NCBI GenBank assembly: GCA_040954595.2
Contig: CM082585.2
Location: forward strand, 11,594,001-11,658,000
Direction of reading: 5' to 3'
Origin: Balanoglossus misakiensis
Taxonomy: Eukaryota > Hemichordata
Length of the DNA: 64,000 nt
Part shown: positions 13,509-25,892 of the stretch, in pieces
How the letters are laid out: each line of letters opens with the position of its first letter
How positions within the stretch are numbered: the stretch's first letter is position 1
Translations under genes and position numbers: made by a program
The notes under the pieces: model-generated
Databases searched by the model: none
What the model was told of the DNA's origin: nothing
Seen by the model: the letters and a program-made list of their open reading frames with translations, nothing else

Positions 13509-15060
13509 TCTGTGATCGTGAAGTCTTCGAATGTAGAGATATCAGCGATTACTAATTCGCTTACAAAATAATCACTTCTTTCAGATCAAACACCGCGATG
13601 AACCGTGCAGGCACAGAATAGCAGACAACTGTCGTCCCCAGCTAATCAATGCAAGTGCAATCACCTTTTATACTAAACTCCCTAGCTGGTTGAAAATCGC
13701 TTACTTCGATTTACACACCTAAGTTACAAGATTTGCTACTTCTACCATAAATTTAAGCTGTTTTTTTTTTAATTTCCATCCATTTTTTTCCACACTTCAA
13801 TTCACATCCCTTTTCAACTTACCCACTGCTTTTCAATGATTATTTTTTACTCTCTGTGCTGTGTCAGCCATTTGTCCTTGGTGGCAAGTTGTGATCAGAT
13901 TCCGATAAAGAGGTCCAGTCACCCACGCTAATCGAAAGAAAGTGCCATCTCTAGAGAACATTGTATCATTCATTTAAATATATTCCTCAGAAGATGCCTC
14001 TAATACATAGCAACACACAAAAGTTCATGCATTCTCACACCAACTCATACCAACACACAAAAACAGTGACACACTAAATGCATAAAACTGAATTGTATTA
14101 ACACAATGAACTTATGTACAACACGAAAAGTGTGACTAAAATTTGTCACCAACAATTCAACTGTGAAATGCCCATAATAACATTAAAATGAACTTTCAAT
14201 AATAAACATATATAATTATATAAATATCATACAAGTGCGATTTGTAAATTGTGAAGAATTATCTCGTAATACTTGAAAGATGCAAGGCTACTGTAATTTA
14301 CTTTGTCAAAAAACAACAGATGAAATGAGAACACTTGATAGGCTACAGGCCAGTGAGAAATAGAAACTCTTAACAGCAAATTATAAGCATCAACATCTGC
14401 ATATCCAGCATATTCAGTGAAACCTAACTGTACATGAAAGGATCAAGAAAGTTGATATATCGTCATGTATACAGCACACAAATGACTGGCCATGAAGGCA
14501 ACAGCATACAGCTGTCTCCCCAAGGGAGCATATAATATAAAGAGAAGTTTGAAAATTGCTCCTGAATTCAGTCAAGCAGTTATTGAAGTGTACAACTTAC
14601 ATTCACACTGATGAGATTTAATACTTTCAAGTGAGCTATGAAATTGTCATTGCTGTTATGAATATGCGGACAATTGTAGTTCTGGCCGTTGGTGGCGGTA
14701 TCACACTCCCAAGAGTCATTGCAGGCAATACTAACTGCAGGGAGTGGCCCACTAAACAGCACAACTTATCGTCAAAACTTTGAAGTTAATTTGAGCATCT
14801 CAGCTAGCATGTATAAGATACACTTTAATTTCCATGACTCTGACATGCAGTTTTTGTCTGTTTGCCTGTACACAGGCTATGAAACAGTCAAGGAATGTTG
14901 AATTTTGTCAAGTGTATCAACTGCTATGGTTATAGTGACCAACTTTAAATGTGAAAGTACATGAACTGTGCAGGTCTACAACTACTGTCTTTAAGATCTT
15001 CAATCTGATCTTTGAACTGTACAAAATATATTTCAGCATGGCAAAAACTTGTTCTTAGTT
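13509..15060. other. MAO upstream region / spacer to RNF168 3' end
   Basis: About 1.5 kb between the MAO start codon and the inferred RNF168 cleavage site. The MAO promoter must lie in the first few hundred bases, but I recognise no TATA box. Around 14007-14065 a CAACACACAAAA motif is repeated. No coding exon is supported. Confidence 0.5.
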
Positions 15061-15444
15061 TAAAGTTTATTCATTGAATTAGGTGGGATATCGTTGTCCT
15101 GACTTATGATTAGGATTTTTTTCATAAAAGTGAATTTAAAATTTATGAAAACTTAAGGAACTTCAACATTTTTGAACTGTCAATATTATTTTGCAAAATT
15201 TGTTAAATTCAACATGTTACTTGAAAGGTCTATAACAAAATTCTTCAACTACATGAAAACTTCAAAAACATTGCCAAAATCCCGCAAATGTTAGGGTATA
15301 CACTTTTTCAGAATATTCCGTCGTTGAGGTTTGACTTCGTCCTCACACCTTCTCCGTCCACAATGGTACAGTCCATCGATTCCAAATACAATAGGCTTGG
15401 ACCACTATGTAGGGGTAGAAGAGAGTTTTGATTGTGCGTATTTG
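15061..15444 (-). terminator. RNF168 3' UTR with poly(A) signal
   Basis: A minus-strand AATAAA at 15066-15071 lies about 375 bases after the RNF168-type stop codon. The intervening AT-rich sequence has no further coding potential. Confidence 0.5.
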
Positions 15445-18400
15445 TCAAGAAATACTGGTATGAACCGATGGGTCAGGGTTCGTAGTATTATTATGTCTCA
15501 GCAAATAGCTGTCCCTTGAACCCTTGGCACGATTTACATTGTTTCTATTCCTGCGCCAATCATTGTCGTATTGTCTCTGCAGTTTCATTGCCAGCTGAAA
15601 GTCCAGCTCTTCCTGTGAAAGTAGCGGCTTCTGAGGACTTGTAAAGCGTTCCATTGACCTCCGAGATTTCTCTCCGTCTGCTTTGAATTTCTTGGGTTTG
15701 TTTCCCTGATCACCGCTGGTTTGACGCTTCCTTCTGATTGCTCCACTCTGAGTTTGAGTGACCTGGTCTTTGGCATCCTTGTTGTCAGAGACTTTCAATT
15801 TCTTTGGAGTAGTTTGTAATTCGTTATCAATACTTGATGTGCTGGTTACATCACTTGCACACTGTGAGTTTGTCTGGCTGCTCTTTCTTCTCCTGGGAGA
15901 AACTGCCATAGCATTGGCAATACTGTTATTTGGCAAATTTCCTGCTGTGTGTTGTGACCTTTTGGTGCAGTCGAAGGGCTTGGTTGGAGGCCTATCACAC
16001 ATTTTCACTTGGTCTTGTGTTTTGGTTTTCCTGGGAGATCGGGGTGAGCTTGAAGGGCAGCTAGTCTCACTTGCTGTACGAGTCCGAGCTAGTTTGTCTC
16101 TTCTGTTGTTTGAATCAACAGTGGTACCACTCACAAGGGAGTTATCAGTCTTTTTAGCTCCCCTGTTAAACATATCTGCTATAGTTCTCACTTTTGAAGT
16201 CTTGGCGTCTTTTGGCACTTGATCAAACTTCAATGTCCGTGAAGGTTTCCCACTACTTTTACACAAATCTTTGGCTGCTACTGAGTTATTATTGTTCCTG
16301 TTTCCAGATCTATTTCTGGTTCGTATCTTGTATGCAGTTCTGTTCACCACAGCGACATCTTTGGCTTTTTCATTCAGACACTTCACACCAAGTTCATCAC
16401 TCTGACTTGCACCGATTTTTACATTGTGACCCCTAAATCCAGTCTTGACTTTCTCCTGTGATTGTAAAACAGTTTGAATTTCCTCATCAGAATCCGATTT
16501 GTAGTCTGAGGGAATTTTCAGAGTTGATTTGTCAGGATGTTTACCACCACTCCTATCTCTGACAGTGAGGTGCTGCTTTGAACCACATTCTGGATCTGAC
16601 TTTCTCATTTTTGCAGACTGTTCCGAAGTAACAGTTGATGACGCCTTTCTTTTCCTAGAACTCAACTCAGCTGGAACATGATTTGGTATCATGTCACACT
16701 CTGCTCTCAAGCTACGTGTTCTATCATTCACACTGCTGCTCAGAGAAACCAAGACAAGGTGTGGCGAGGGTTTTCCCATGTCACCACCAGTCATCGTTCC
16801 CTTAGATTGGTTTGCCAACACCTGTTTGCGCTCGTCTGCCAGACTCAGCCATTTTGCCATCACAAGAGGTGAACGTTGGAGCCAACTCTCGTCTTCATTC
16901 AATTTGCTTTTACTGAGGTTGCAAGGTGTTGTGTGAACAAGTACTGGCGTTAATAGTGTGCCATCCAGACGTCTTTTGGGTGGTGTTCGTGGAGATGTGT
17001 GTATAGGTTTAAAATGATTCAGTTCTGGTGCGATGCTATCGATGCTTGTCGCGCTGTTCCTGCCTCCAGTCGGACTCTTCCTCCTCACCACATCAGTGTC
17101 ATCTCCTTCTTTCTCCGGATCCCCTTCCTGATGCTTTTCCTCGGTAGATTTATCCAGGGATTCAATGTCAAGGTCAGTGGTATCACTGCAACTCCTGCTG
17201 GGCAGTGGCTCGCTGACGTAGTCCGGAAAGAAGCAGGATTCGGAATCTGATCGGCTCGGTGAGGTGGACTTGGATGAAGCTTTGGCAAAAAATGTCTCTA
17301 TGCTGACAAGATATTCTTTACTGCCTGTCGATGACCTGCTTCCTCTCTTGTTGCCACTTGGTGTCTTTTTTGATGGACCTGGCACAGCACTGGCGTCGGG
17401 AGATCTGCTTGTGTTTGCGACCTGTGAACGAAAATGGAATTTATGCTATAAGTACAGTAAACATTGTCTTACACTGAACACAAGTAGAGATCAGGGCCAG
17501 CTGTCAGTTTCCAGGAGTTTGGTTTACGCCTGTGTTTTCATGAAGATTAACAGATCAGAACTGTACTAAAGCACAGGGATAGTGAAAACACGTTCACAAG
17601 TAACTACCTGATTCAGTTCTTGCTGCAGTTTCCTGGCAAGTACTTCGTCGCCTTCAGGGACATGATTGAGCTGATCGTAAAGTCTCTTGGCTAACTCCTC
17701 ATCACTCAGAATGCCATCTTCAAGATCTGGTTCTGAATCAACCATTGGTACCGGTACATCCTAGATAGTAAAAGCATACAGACTTTTAATGATCATACCA
17801 GTCAGGTTAAAGTACATAAGAGGTGATTGCAGAAATACAAAGCGCTTACCTTGCCAACATTTTCATTTAACTTTTTGGCTAACTCTTCATCTCGTAGCCT
17901 TTGTACCTCAGATGCTTTCTTCATTTCTTCCAGGTGTTTCATCTCTTCTTCTTGTAGTTTCTTGATCAACTCAGCACTTGCCTGAAACTCTAGTTCTTCT
18001 TCCTGTCTTTTCTGCTGCCTCAGCTGAATAATAGTGAAAACCAACATTGACCATCACTCATTCTTGAATCATTCAAAATATATGCAATCTTAGACACGTC
18101 CTTTGATCATATATAGAAAATGCTGAATTTATAGCCATATTACCTGATTCAGCTGTTCTTCATACTCTTTCCTAACCTCTCCTGGTTCGCAGATATTTGG
18201 TACATTGTGAGAAATAATTTCTGGAAAGAAGTACATGAAGTTGCATGTAAGCCAATGGGCAAACTGTTTGAAACTAATTTTGTATACACTTAACTACAGG
18301 GTGGTAACTACATTAGTTTTACCAAGTACATGTAGATTATACCCAATCGCATAGGAAGTTAACATTAACAAATGAACCGTGGCGACAATCGCCCGGGGCC

Positions 18401-18882
18401 CCCCGGGGGTTGATTAGTGGGCGTGTCACTTGACCCGTAATATTGTCACTATTTGGCGGGCTCCTTTAAAATTATGCTGTCTGCCTAGGCCAGAAAAGTC
18501 AATGTATCGACTTATTTACCCCACATTTTAACAAGACAACCGTACCTTCCTCGAAACTCTCATCTTCAAAGCCTTCTAAACGCCTTCTACACTTTTCCGG
18601 AAAAGCAGCTTGAATAATCCTCCATCGATTCTGGTCGATCAATTTGTTTTCTCGAGATCGCTTTCGGGCCCAGCTGCTGATCCTAATCCTACACATCGGA
18701 CAGGTGAAGTTGGCTTCCTCGACATTCTTTCGGAAACAGGGCATACAAAGTTCGTGAGAGCATGGCATGGTTACCGGCTCGATCAGAATCGACATACATA
18801 TCGGACATATACAATCCGAAAGCAACAAATCTGGCCGATTAATGTCAAGCGTCGGACGCGATCTGTCGTCCTTAGCCGCCAT
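15445..18882 (-). CDS. RNF168: RNF168-type E3 ubiquitin ligase
   Basis: RNF168 ubiquitinates histone H2A at DNA double-strand breaks to recruit repair factors. Exons: 18546-18882, 18144-18220, 17850-18023, 17608-17760, 15445-17421, giving 905 residues (human about 571, from memory). The RING finger is at residues 26-64: C26-x2-C29, C41-x-H43-x2-C46-x2-C49, C61-x2-C64. The second exon holds GEVRKEYEEQ, the counterpart of the human segment after the RING. Ubiquitin-binding MIU-like helices follow: DEELAKKL, DEELAKRL and DEVLARKL. A long basic, serine-rich disordered region follows. The C-terminus has an MIU2-like helix (QEELDFQLAMKLQRQYD) and an LR motif (KGSRDSYLLR, about 880-889), which together are diagnostic of RNF168. 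The start is the ATG at 18882, inside an ATGGCGGC context. The in-frame codon 18 bases upstream is TTG, not ATG. The extra length lies in the disordered centre. RNF169 is excluded by the intact RING and MIU1 region. Confidence 0.9.
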
Positions 18883-19134
18883 TTTGCAAAGTTTTGACAA
18901 GTCTCGTTGTGCGCGTGACGAGAAATGACGAAATGTTTATAAATAAATCGAAAAAACTGATTACGATGTATTTTAGAAATATTTTGTTCATATCTTCCGA
19001 GTATTTGTCCAATTTGGTGTTTTGACCATTTCATAATCTGATTAAGGTATATGGCACACACATTTCCATGTTTGTGATATAATTTCAAAACAGACCTGTT
19101 GAACTAAATTTCCCATGAATCTGAGCAAACTAAG
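18883..19134. promoter_or_regulatory. Bidirectional promoter RNF168 / EIF2A
   Basis: Only 252 bases separate the divergent start codons of the RNF168-type gene (minus) and EIF2A (plus). The interval must hold both promoters. Both starts sit in YY1/TISU-like contexts (AAAATGGCGGC on the minus strand, AAGATGGCTGC on the plus strand), typical of TATA-less housekeeping genes with very short 5' UTRs. Confidence 0.7.
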
Positions 19135-22100
19135 ATGGCTGCGCCCTGTCCACTTGTCGCGGGTGAGTTGATATATTGAGTTGACCCGAAAAATGAGAAA
19201 GAGTGCATACTTTGACAGTTTGAAAATATGCGACACTAACACGGAGTGAAACAAACTAGAATTTTGCAAGAATGTTGTGTGAAAGTTCTTTTCTTTGAAG
19301 TATCTCGAGTTAGACTGCCACATGGCAATGTTTTCGTCGCACGTGCACGTGTGATAATGTACACACCTTCCACGTTGTGTCCCCCTCATACATCTTACCA
19401 TATTGCTGCAGTTTTGTAGCCCCGCGACTACCCTTGACGATTTTTGTCTAACTTCCCCATACCATGTGGTACGTCCATGCCCTCACATAAACAGCCGTAG
19501 ATCCGCAGCAGATAAATGTAGCCCTGAATCCCGTACAGTGTTTTCCGAGAAGGGGGCGTTGCCCCCAAAAGACTGCCAGAGCACCAGGGTTACAATTATT
19601 GCACTTGCATATGTTTGGTTGTATTCTCTTTTTACAGTGCGGGCCTCTGCAGGCACATCGTTATTTCAAGGACCACCAGCATTGAAACAGTTTGACAACT
19701 TTTCAAGGTGACTATTTATTTTCTCTTTCAGTGACCTTTGACCTTGTTAACCAACTAAAGCTAATCTTTATACATGTATAACTATGGCCAATTTCATCAG
19801 GTCTGTTGGGTTGGATGTGTGTGTATTGCAATTTTCATATAATAGTATATCATTTAGCAAATACTAGTAATATGTAACAATAAATTAAGTAATGTACATT
19901 ATATGTCAAATGAATAGTGAATGATCTCTTTCTTCATCTCTTGCAACAGTGACACAAGCCCAAGATGTAGAGTAATAGCATTCAGTGCTGATGGCAGTCT
20001 CTTTGCATGGTGTAATGGACAAGTGTAAGTATTACTTTTCATAAGTTATCTCTTTAACTAATGGCTGATCAGCTGTAGCTGATAACAGAAATTGTCAGTA
20101 GTTGATGGTGGACAAATTCAGATCTGCCTATGACTGTATTTTCATGCCAGGTTTTGAAATTTCAACCACGAATGTCTCAACCATCCATGTCCAATAATGT
20201 GCGATTTTTCCCCTTGCAGCATAAATATCACCAGTTTACCAACAGGTGACTTTGTGCAGAGAATTGACCGACCCAAAACTGTGTGTCTGCAGTTTTCACC
20301 CAGAAACAACATTTTGGCAACTTGGGAACCTTATGCTGGTGAGTTATAAATCATGAGTGTTGAATGTCATGTAGCATATTGATTAGGTTGGTACATGTAA
20401 TATAATGAATGCAGTCTTCTGGGGACTTTGAATTTTAACCCAATTTTGTAGGATTTAGCAGGAAAAACCATAAACCTACTACCTCTGTTGAATTCAGTTA
20501 CCAAGGATACACCAGCAGGAACTCCTAATTTGCATTTATGGGATGTGAAGACTGCGCAAGACCTCAAAGGGTTTGTACAGAAGAGACAAGATACATGGTT
20601 AGTGCATTGACTTGCTGGTAGAAATCTTGTCAGGTCCCCTTTTCTCTCTACAATCTTGTTTGGTGTTTTGAAAGATGTGATGACAGCTAAACCTGATCAA
20701 TATATTTTGGACATCTTCATACATGCAACAGAAACAATAAAACAAAATTCCCGACCTACAGGCCTTCTCTATTTTTCTTTCAGGTGCCCTCAGTGGTCAT
20801 CGGATGAGAGTATCTGTGCCAGAAATGTGAACAATGAAATCCATTTCTTTGAAGGCAATAACTTCGGTGGGTACCTCTCTGTTAAAATCTGTTTGGGAAA
20901 AAAATTGATGCAGAACATGCATGGCAATGCTTGTTGGTCCAGAAGTCTGGTTGAGAATGTGTGATGACTCTCACATCATTTGCACCGCTTCCTACCTACT
21001 GATTTTGATTTGATTTGATTTTTCACCCACACTAGACACCATAGTCAGAAAGCTTCACATCCAAAAGATTGCAGACTTCCGACTCTCTCCAGGTGACATG
21101 CCTTGCAAAGTAGCAACATATGTGCCAGGATCAAAGGTAAGATTGCAGCAGCATTATTAAAAAGTTTATCTGTAAAATATTATTATGATATGAAATACAA
21201 ATGTGTTTATGAATAATTCAGCAGAATACAAATTTTCTATTTTCCAGGGTGCACCATCATTTGTACGTGTTTACAAATATCCAAATTTGGAAGGTCCTGG
21301 ATCGATGATTGCAAACAAGAGTTTCTTCAAGGCTGACAGGGTCAACATATTGTGGAATAAGAAAGGTAAGCTATCAACTGAAAATCTACATGTACACTCC
21401 AGGATATTCAATGGGGATATTATAAGCCCAAAAGAGAATACATATCACTCCTATAGTTGTTTCTGTTGAAATATTGTGTTATATTTTACATCTTGACCAT
21501 TCCTCACAGGGACTGATTTGTTGGTGATTACAACAGTAGACGTTGACCAAACAGGTGCATCATATTACGGTGAACAAGCTCTTCATTACATCAGTGCAAA
21601 GGGAGAAACAAGTAATGTACCTCTGGGTGAGTAGCCTGAGCGCGCTCTGTGAACTCTGACCTATGACACCTAGAATGACTCCTGTTACGCTGCTTGGTAG
21701 CCCATGACCTTCAACTATCAATGCAGGTGGGCAAGTTTGATTTGATGTTCCCGTAAAAACTATCAATGCACCTTTGCTAAGTTTAAGTCTCTATCATGTA
21801 ACATTGGCATTTGTTTTTCCCTTTCCAGCCAAGAAAGGTCCTATATATAGTGTAGATTGGAATGTGAATTCCACTGAATTCTGTGTTGTGTATGGATGTA
21901 TCCTTTGTTGTTTTCATGTCTAGTTTTAGACAATGTTTTGAATTCTTTCTCGAAACATTTGTGCCAGACCTTGGTTGGGTTCTGACTTCGTAATCTATGT
22001 CTATATCTAATTGCCAAAGATATGTATTCTAGTCATGGCTAGGTTGTAGTTACATCATGTGTGTTTGAGATCACAAAATAAGGCCATGACTTCCAAATAT

Positions 22101-24380
22101 GGATAACAAGAGCGGTACTCCTTAACTGAGTGACAGTTATGCCTGCCAAGGCAACATTGTTCAACTTGAAATGTGAGCCTGTGTTTGACTTTGGTACTGG
22201 ACCCAGGAATATTGTACACTACAATCCACAAGGAACCAATATCCTTTTGATATACGTTTAGTGTCACTGTTCAATTTTCTATACATATAGTTCAGATAGA
22301 TGATACAGACAGACACTGTAGCATGCACACATTCACACGTGCGTGCACCTACACAAACACACACGTACACACATGCACATGTGCCACAAGCTCACCGACA
22401 TGAGAATATAAATGAACTTTAACAAAATTTTCCCTAACTGTCGTCACTTATTTGCTTGGCTGGATTTGGTAACCTGAGAGGAAACATGGTAAGTTAATTA
22501 TGCAAGGAAAAGGTGTGCAGAGTTTAACAAAAATTGTAACGTTTCTCCCACTGGACCGTGTACTGTTTGTCTTGCCTCACATGAAAATGTCCTCCATGTA
22601 AATTTCGTAGCCACGCATGACCTTGCAGAGTCTTGTGGAGTTCTGACAATAACGCATCTTAAAATGTTGAATTTCAGGAATTCTGGGATCGCAAGAATCT
22701 GAAGAATATCAGCAAGATGACCGCCAGTGATTCGACTCACTTTGAATGGTCTCCAGATGGCGCTCACTTCTTGACTTCTACATGTTCACCCAGGTTGAGA
22801 GTAGGAAATGGGTGAGAGAGGGGGTACTTTATGGGATAAGCTGGGCTTTGTGGGGGCAGATAGGTTCATAACCTGGGTATGTCATTTAAGTGACTTGTCT
22901 CATTGGAGCATGTGTCTTTATAAAACACTGTCTGGGAGTAATGAATATACAGTGGCTGATTTCATGGTTTGATTAGTTCGATGTCTTCAAAGCAGTGAGG
23001 TGGATGTCAATCAATTATTACAGAATACAATTTTGTGTACTTAGGTTCAAAGTCTGGCACTATACAGGAAGTTTACTGTACGAGACAGAAGTAGGGGAAT
23101 TGTGGGAAGCCACCTGGCAGAGTTTCCTAGAGGGAGTGCTCCCAGAGAAACCAATAGTGTACCAAGCTGTTCCATCATCCGTCAGCCCCTCCAAACCAGA
23201 AGCAAAACCTAATGCATACAGACCCCCAGCCCTGCGAGGACAGCCCCACAAAGCCATTAGCGTGGTAAGTACAGAAATCTAGTAGAATCAAAAATTGTGA
23301 ATTGTTACATTACCAGTTATGTTGAGTTGTCCAAATTTAACGTAAAGAATATAGTGCACTTTGCAATAGTGTAGGTACAAAACTGACAGGTCAAATCCTC
23401 GTCTGTTTTTCCAGCACGCTCGGGAGGAGGAATTGCCACAGAATATGAAACCCAAAGGAGACAGTGGTAAGAAATGCTACATTTTCTCCAGAAGTGTGAA
23501 TTGCGCCCTCTATGCCAACAGAGTGAATGAATGGGGGATGGAAAAAAGACAGATCCAGTCTTGTTTGAAAGTGGTTGACTATTCAAACTGCTTTGTCAGT
23601 TATGTTATGCCCCTTTTCTTCTTTTTTACAGAACATTTATCAAAGTCTGCTCTGAGGAATAAAAAGAAAAGAGAATCGAAAGCAAAAGGCAAACACGAGG
23701 TGAGGATTTGTTAAGATTAGTTTGAGTGTGATAAGGGGAAAGAACATTGGTCATCTTAACAGACAGAATAGATGTCTGTGATATCTAATAGTATTTTTGT
23801 TTTCAAATTTGAAGGATGAGTTATCCCAGGAAAAACGAGATGCCATCGCCATGGCAGCCTACGTCATGGCTCCATCTCAACCAGCACCACATGTCCAGAA
23901 TACTTTTGACCCAGACAGCAGTGGTGCCGATCCTGAGACAGAGAAAAAAATCAAAGGACTGAGAAAGGTAGACCTATATTTTTAGTTTTTTGCAGATGTA
24001 GTCTAAAGGGAATAGAGACTCTTAAAATATTAACAACCCCATGTTGGATGAAAACCAACCAAAAATCTGTACTTGGAATGGATTTTGGTGCCATTTTCCA
24101 AACATATCAAATTTTCAACATTGAACACAATATAGATACCCAAGAGAGCAGATTTTTTTCAAACTGAATATTGCAAACTCTGAGCTCTGTGAAATTGGAA
24201 TAGAAGTGTTGCTAGGAGATAGGTCTTTAATTTGCTTTTAAATTTGTTTTCTAGAAATTGAAGCAGATCGAGAAGCTAAAAGAACAGGCAGCATCAGGAA
24301 AGCAACTTGAGAAAAACCAGTTGGAGAAACTTGCAACGGAAGACGCCATACTGCAAGAACTGGAAGAACTCAAACTTTAG
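19135..24380 (+). CDS. EIF2A: Eukaryotic translation initiation factor 2A
   Basis: A complete 591-residue eIF2A (human 585, from memory), a cytosolic WD-repeat factor that delivers initiator tRNA in alternative initiation. Exons: 19135-19162, 19638-19707, 19950-20024, 20220-20338, 20498-20597, 20784-20866, 21036-21136, 21248-21365, 21510-21626, 21829-21897, 22137-22238, 22448-22488, 22678-22811, 23045-23264, 23415-23466, 23632-23699, 23815-23967, 24255-24380. Total 1776 bases, in frame. Family blocks read directly: CARNVNNEIHFFE, GAPSFVRVYKYPN, ANKSFFKAD, GASYYGEQALHYI, LAGFGNLRG, PRLRVGNGFKVWHYTGS and AYRPPALRG. The C-terminal helix contains GKQLEKNQLEKL. The beta-propeller occupies about residues 20-430 and the charged tail the rest. 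The exon 22137-22238 is bounded by two U12-type introns. Confidence 0.95.
21898..22136 (+). other. U12-type GT-AG intron of EIF2A
   Basis: The donor reads GTATCCTTTG, which matches the minor-spliceosome consensus. The branch site TCCTTAAC is at 22119-22126, with its A 11 bases before the AG at 22135-22136. Joining gives TAT GGA T|TT ATG CCT, matching the conserved YGFMP of eIF2A. Confidence 0.9.
22239..22447 (+). other. U12-type AT-AC intron of EIF2A
   Basis: No GT-AG pair restores the frame here. The donor ATATCCTTTT (22239-22248) and acceptor AC (22446-22447) do so exactly: ACC A|TT ATT TGC gives GTIICLAGFGN, matching the family. A branch-site match TCCCTAAC lies at 22431-22438, 10 bases before the acceptor. 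This is a textbook AT-AC minor intron. Confidence 0.9.
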
Positions 24381-25145
24381 AAATCTTTATTCCAGGTAGC
24401 TTATTCAGTTTTCTAAGATAGTGGTCATTTTGTTATCTCTGGAGTCTTTATAGCCAGTGCAAAATGCAAGTCAGCTGTCCAAGATGGTGGCTGTACTGTA
24501 AGCTATGGAGGAGGAAATCAGTCAACAATATACACATGATGACTGACAATGAGGGCAACAGTGTATTTTGATGACCGAGGGCGCTGCTAGTCACAACTAA
24601 AACAGTCTTGTTTTCCCGAGGGCATAGCCCGAGGGAAAACAGACTGTTTTGGTGTGACTGGCAGTCCCGAGGTCATTAAAAATACACTGTTGCCCGAATA
24701 TGTCAGCCATCATGTGTTTTATAACACACCAAACCGATCGAACTGATGCCCTAGGCAACAGTTCGAAATGACTAAGGTCACGTGACGTCGTATTGACGAA
24801 TCATGATCGAGGGTTCGCTGCATGGTGTGTTATAAACAAACATATTGACTGTCCAAGATGGCAGCCGTTATCGTAATATGACAAGTTTCTTTATGTAATC
24901 TGAAAATCATTTGAAAGTTTAGCACAATATATACAACACTCTTAAAGATTTTTTTTGCATGAGTCATAGTTCCATCCCATAGCTACTCATCTAAATCTAA
25001 ATGTTATATTTTTTTTATGATCTGGTTTTTCTCCATATTCAATTTTTTTTTATTGTAAACCAAGCATCACAAGTAATCCTGTACTCTTCATTTACCGTTC
25101 CATTGTTAATCTTTTTCTTGTAAATAAAATAATAATTTTCACCAT
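24381..25145 (+). terminator. EIF2A 3' UTR with poly(A) signal
   Basis: AATAAA at 25123-25128 ends the inferred EIF2A transcript. The UTR contains the foldback element described separately. The facing cytokine-like gene has its own poly(A) signal about 315 bases further on. Confidence 0.6.
24533..24717. mobile_element. Palindromic foldback / MITE-like element
   Basis: Two arms of about 92 bases are imperfect reverse complements around a centre near 24625 (CCCGAGGGCATAGCCCGAGGG). The left arm starts ACACATGATGACTGACAAT and the right arm ends GTCAGCCATCATGTGT. A second inverted pair, TTTATAACACACC (24718-24730) and GGTGTGTTATAAA (24822-24834), lies immediately downstream and probably belongs to the same insertion. 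There is no coding capacity. This is a non-autonomous element inside the EIF2A 3' UTR. Confidence 0.75.
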
Positions 25146-25429
25146 ATGATAATTATCGTGGATGGATGGAGTGTGTGATTTATGTGATCAGCAGATCTTC
25201 CTCTGAATTCAAATATTAGTTGTCAGACCAATAGTGTGTCTGGGCAACAAAGGGGTTTGTAGTAGGATAGCAGACAAACCTCTTATCATCAGAGACAGTT
25301 CTCGTGCTAGAGCACGGTGTACTTTTTATAAGTGTCATAATCTGGGCCAAGTATATTCCCCCATGACAACTAAGCTACACTCATGATCAAATCAATGAAA
25401 AAAATACACACAGGATATGATGAATCTAC

Positions 25430-25892
25430 TTTCGGAATCATTTTATTGACAAATCAATAATATAAAAACATAAAATCTTTCATATAAATGCTCAACATCT
25501 AAGTGTCATGATAAATTTTAAAATTTTCAATGTATTTGGGGAAAAAAATAAAAATTTTGCATTACTACATCCCTACAAGGGATTACTTTGCAGTCAAGGA
25601 CAACTTTTGTCCAATACAGTAAGTGGCAACATTGTACATGTCAATAAATATGCTCAATAATATAAGAACACTTGATAGCAAGTTTAAAATGTTAAATATT
25701 AATTTCCTATAAAAGGGATATTAAAATACTTTTTTTAAAATGTTCATTAATTTCCCATAAAAGGGATATTAAAATTCTATAATGTAGTAAAAACTTCCCA
25801 TTAAAGTCAACTAAGGTGCAAAATTCTGAGAAAGGTTTATTATTAAATTTAAATCTCTATAAAAATGCCCCTAACGGCTACCATGGTGACCA
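25430..25892 (-). terminator. 3' UTR of the IL-1-like gene with poly(A) signal
   Basis: The minus strand has AATAAA at 25442-25447, about 450 bases past the stop. The UTR is very AT-rich and contains several ATTTA pentamers, no more than the composition predicts. Confidence 0.55.
25701..25775. repeat. Short tandem duplication in the 3' UTR
   Basis: A 27-base unit (AATTTCCTATAAAAGGGATA and onward, 25701-25727) is repeated with one mismatch at 25749-25775, 48 bases apart. Confidence 0.8.

Noticed and set aside
15758-16436. Long plus-strand open frames opposite RNF168
   Set aside because: Shadows of the large RNF168 exon on the other strand. Hydrophobic composition arises from complemented Ser/Lys codons.
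18389-18410. GC palindrome CCCGGGGCCCCCCGGGGG in RNF168 intron 1
   Set aside because: Simple GC-rich palindrome with no associated gene feature. Treated as low complexity.
25430-25892. Six ATTTA pentamers on the sense strand of the IL-1-like 3' UTR, reminiscent of cytokine AU-rich elements
   Set aside because: The stretch is roughly three-quarters A+T, and a few pentamers are expected by chance. No overlapping nonamer cluster was seen.
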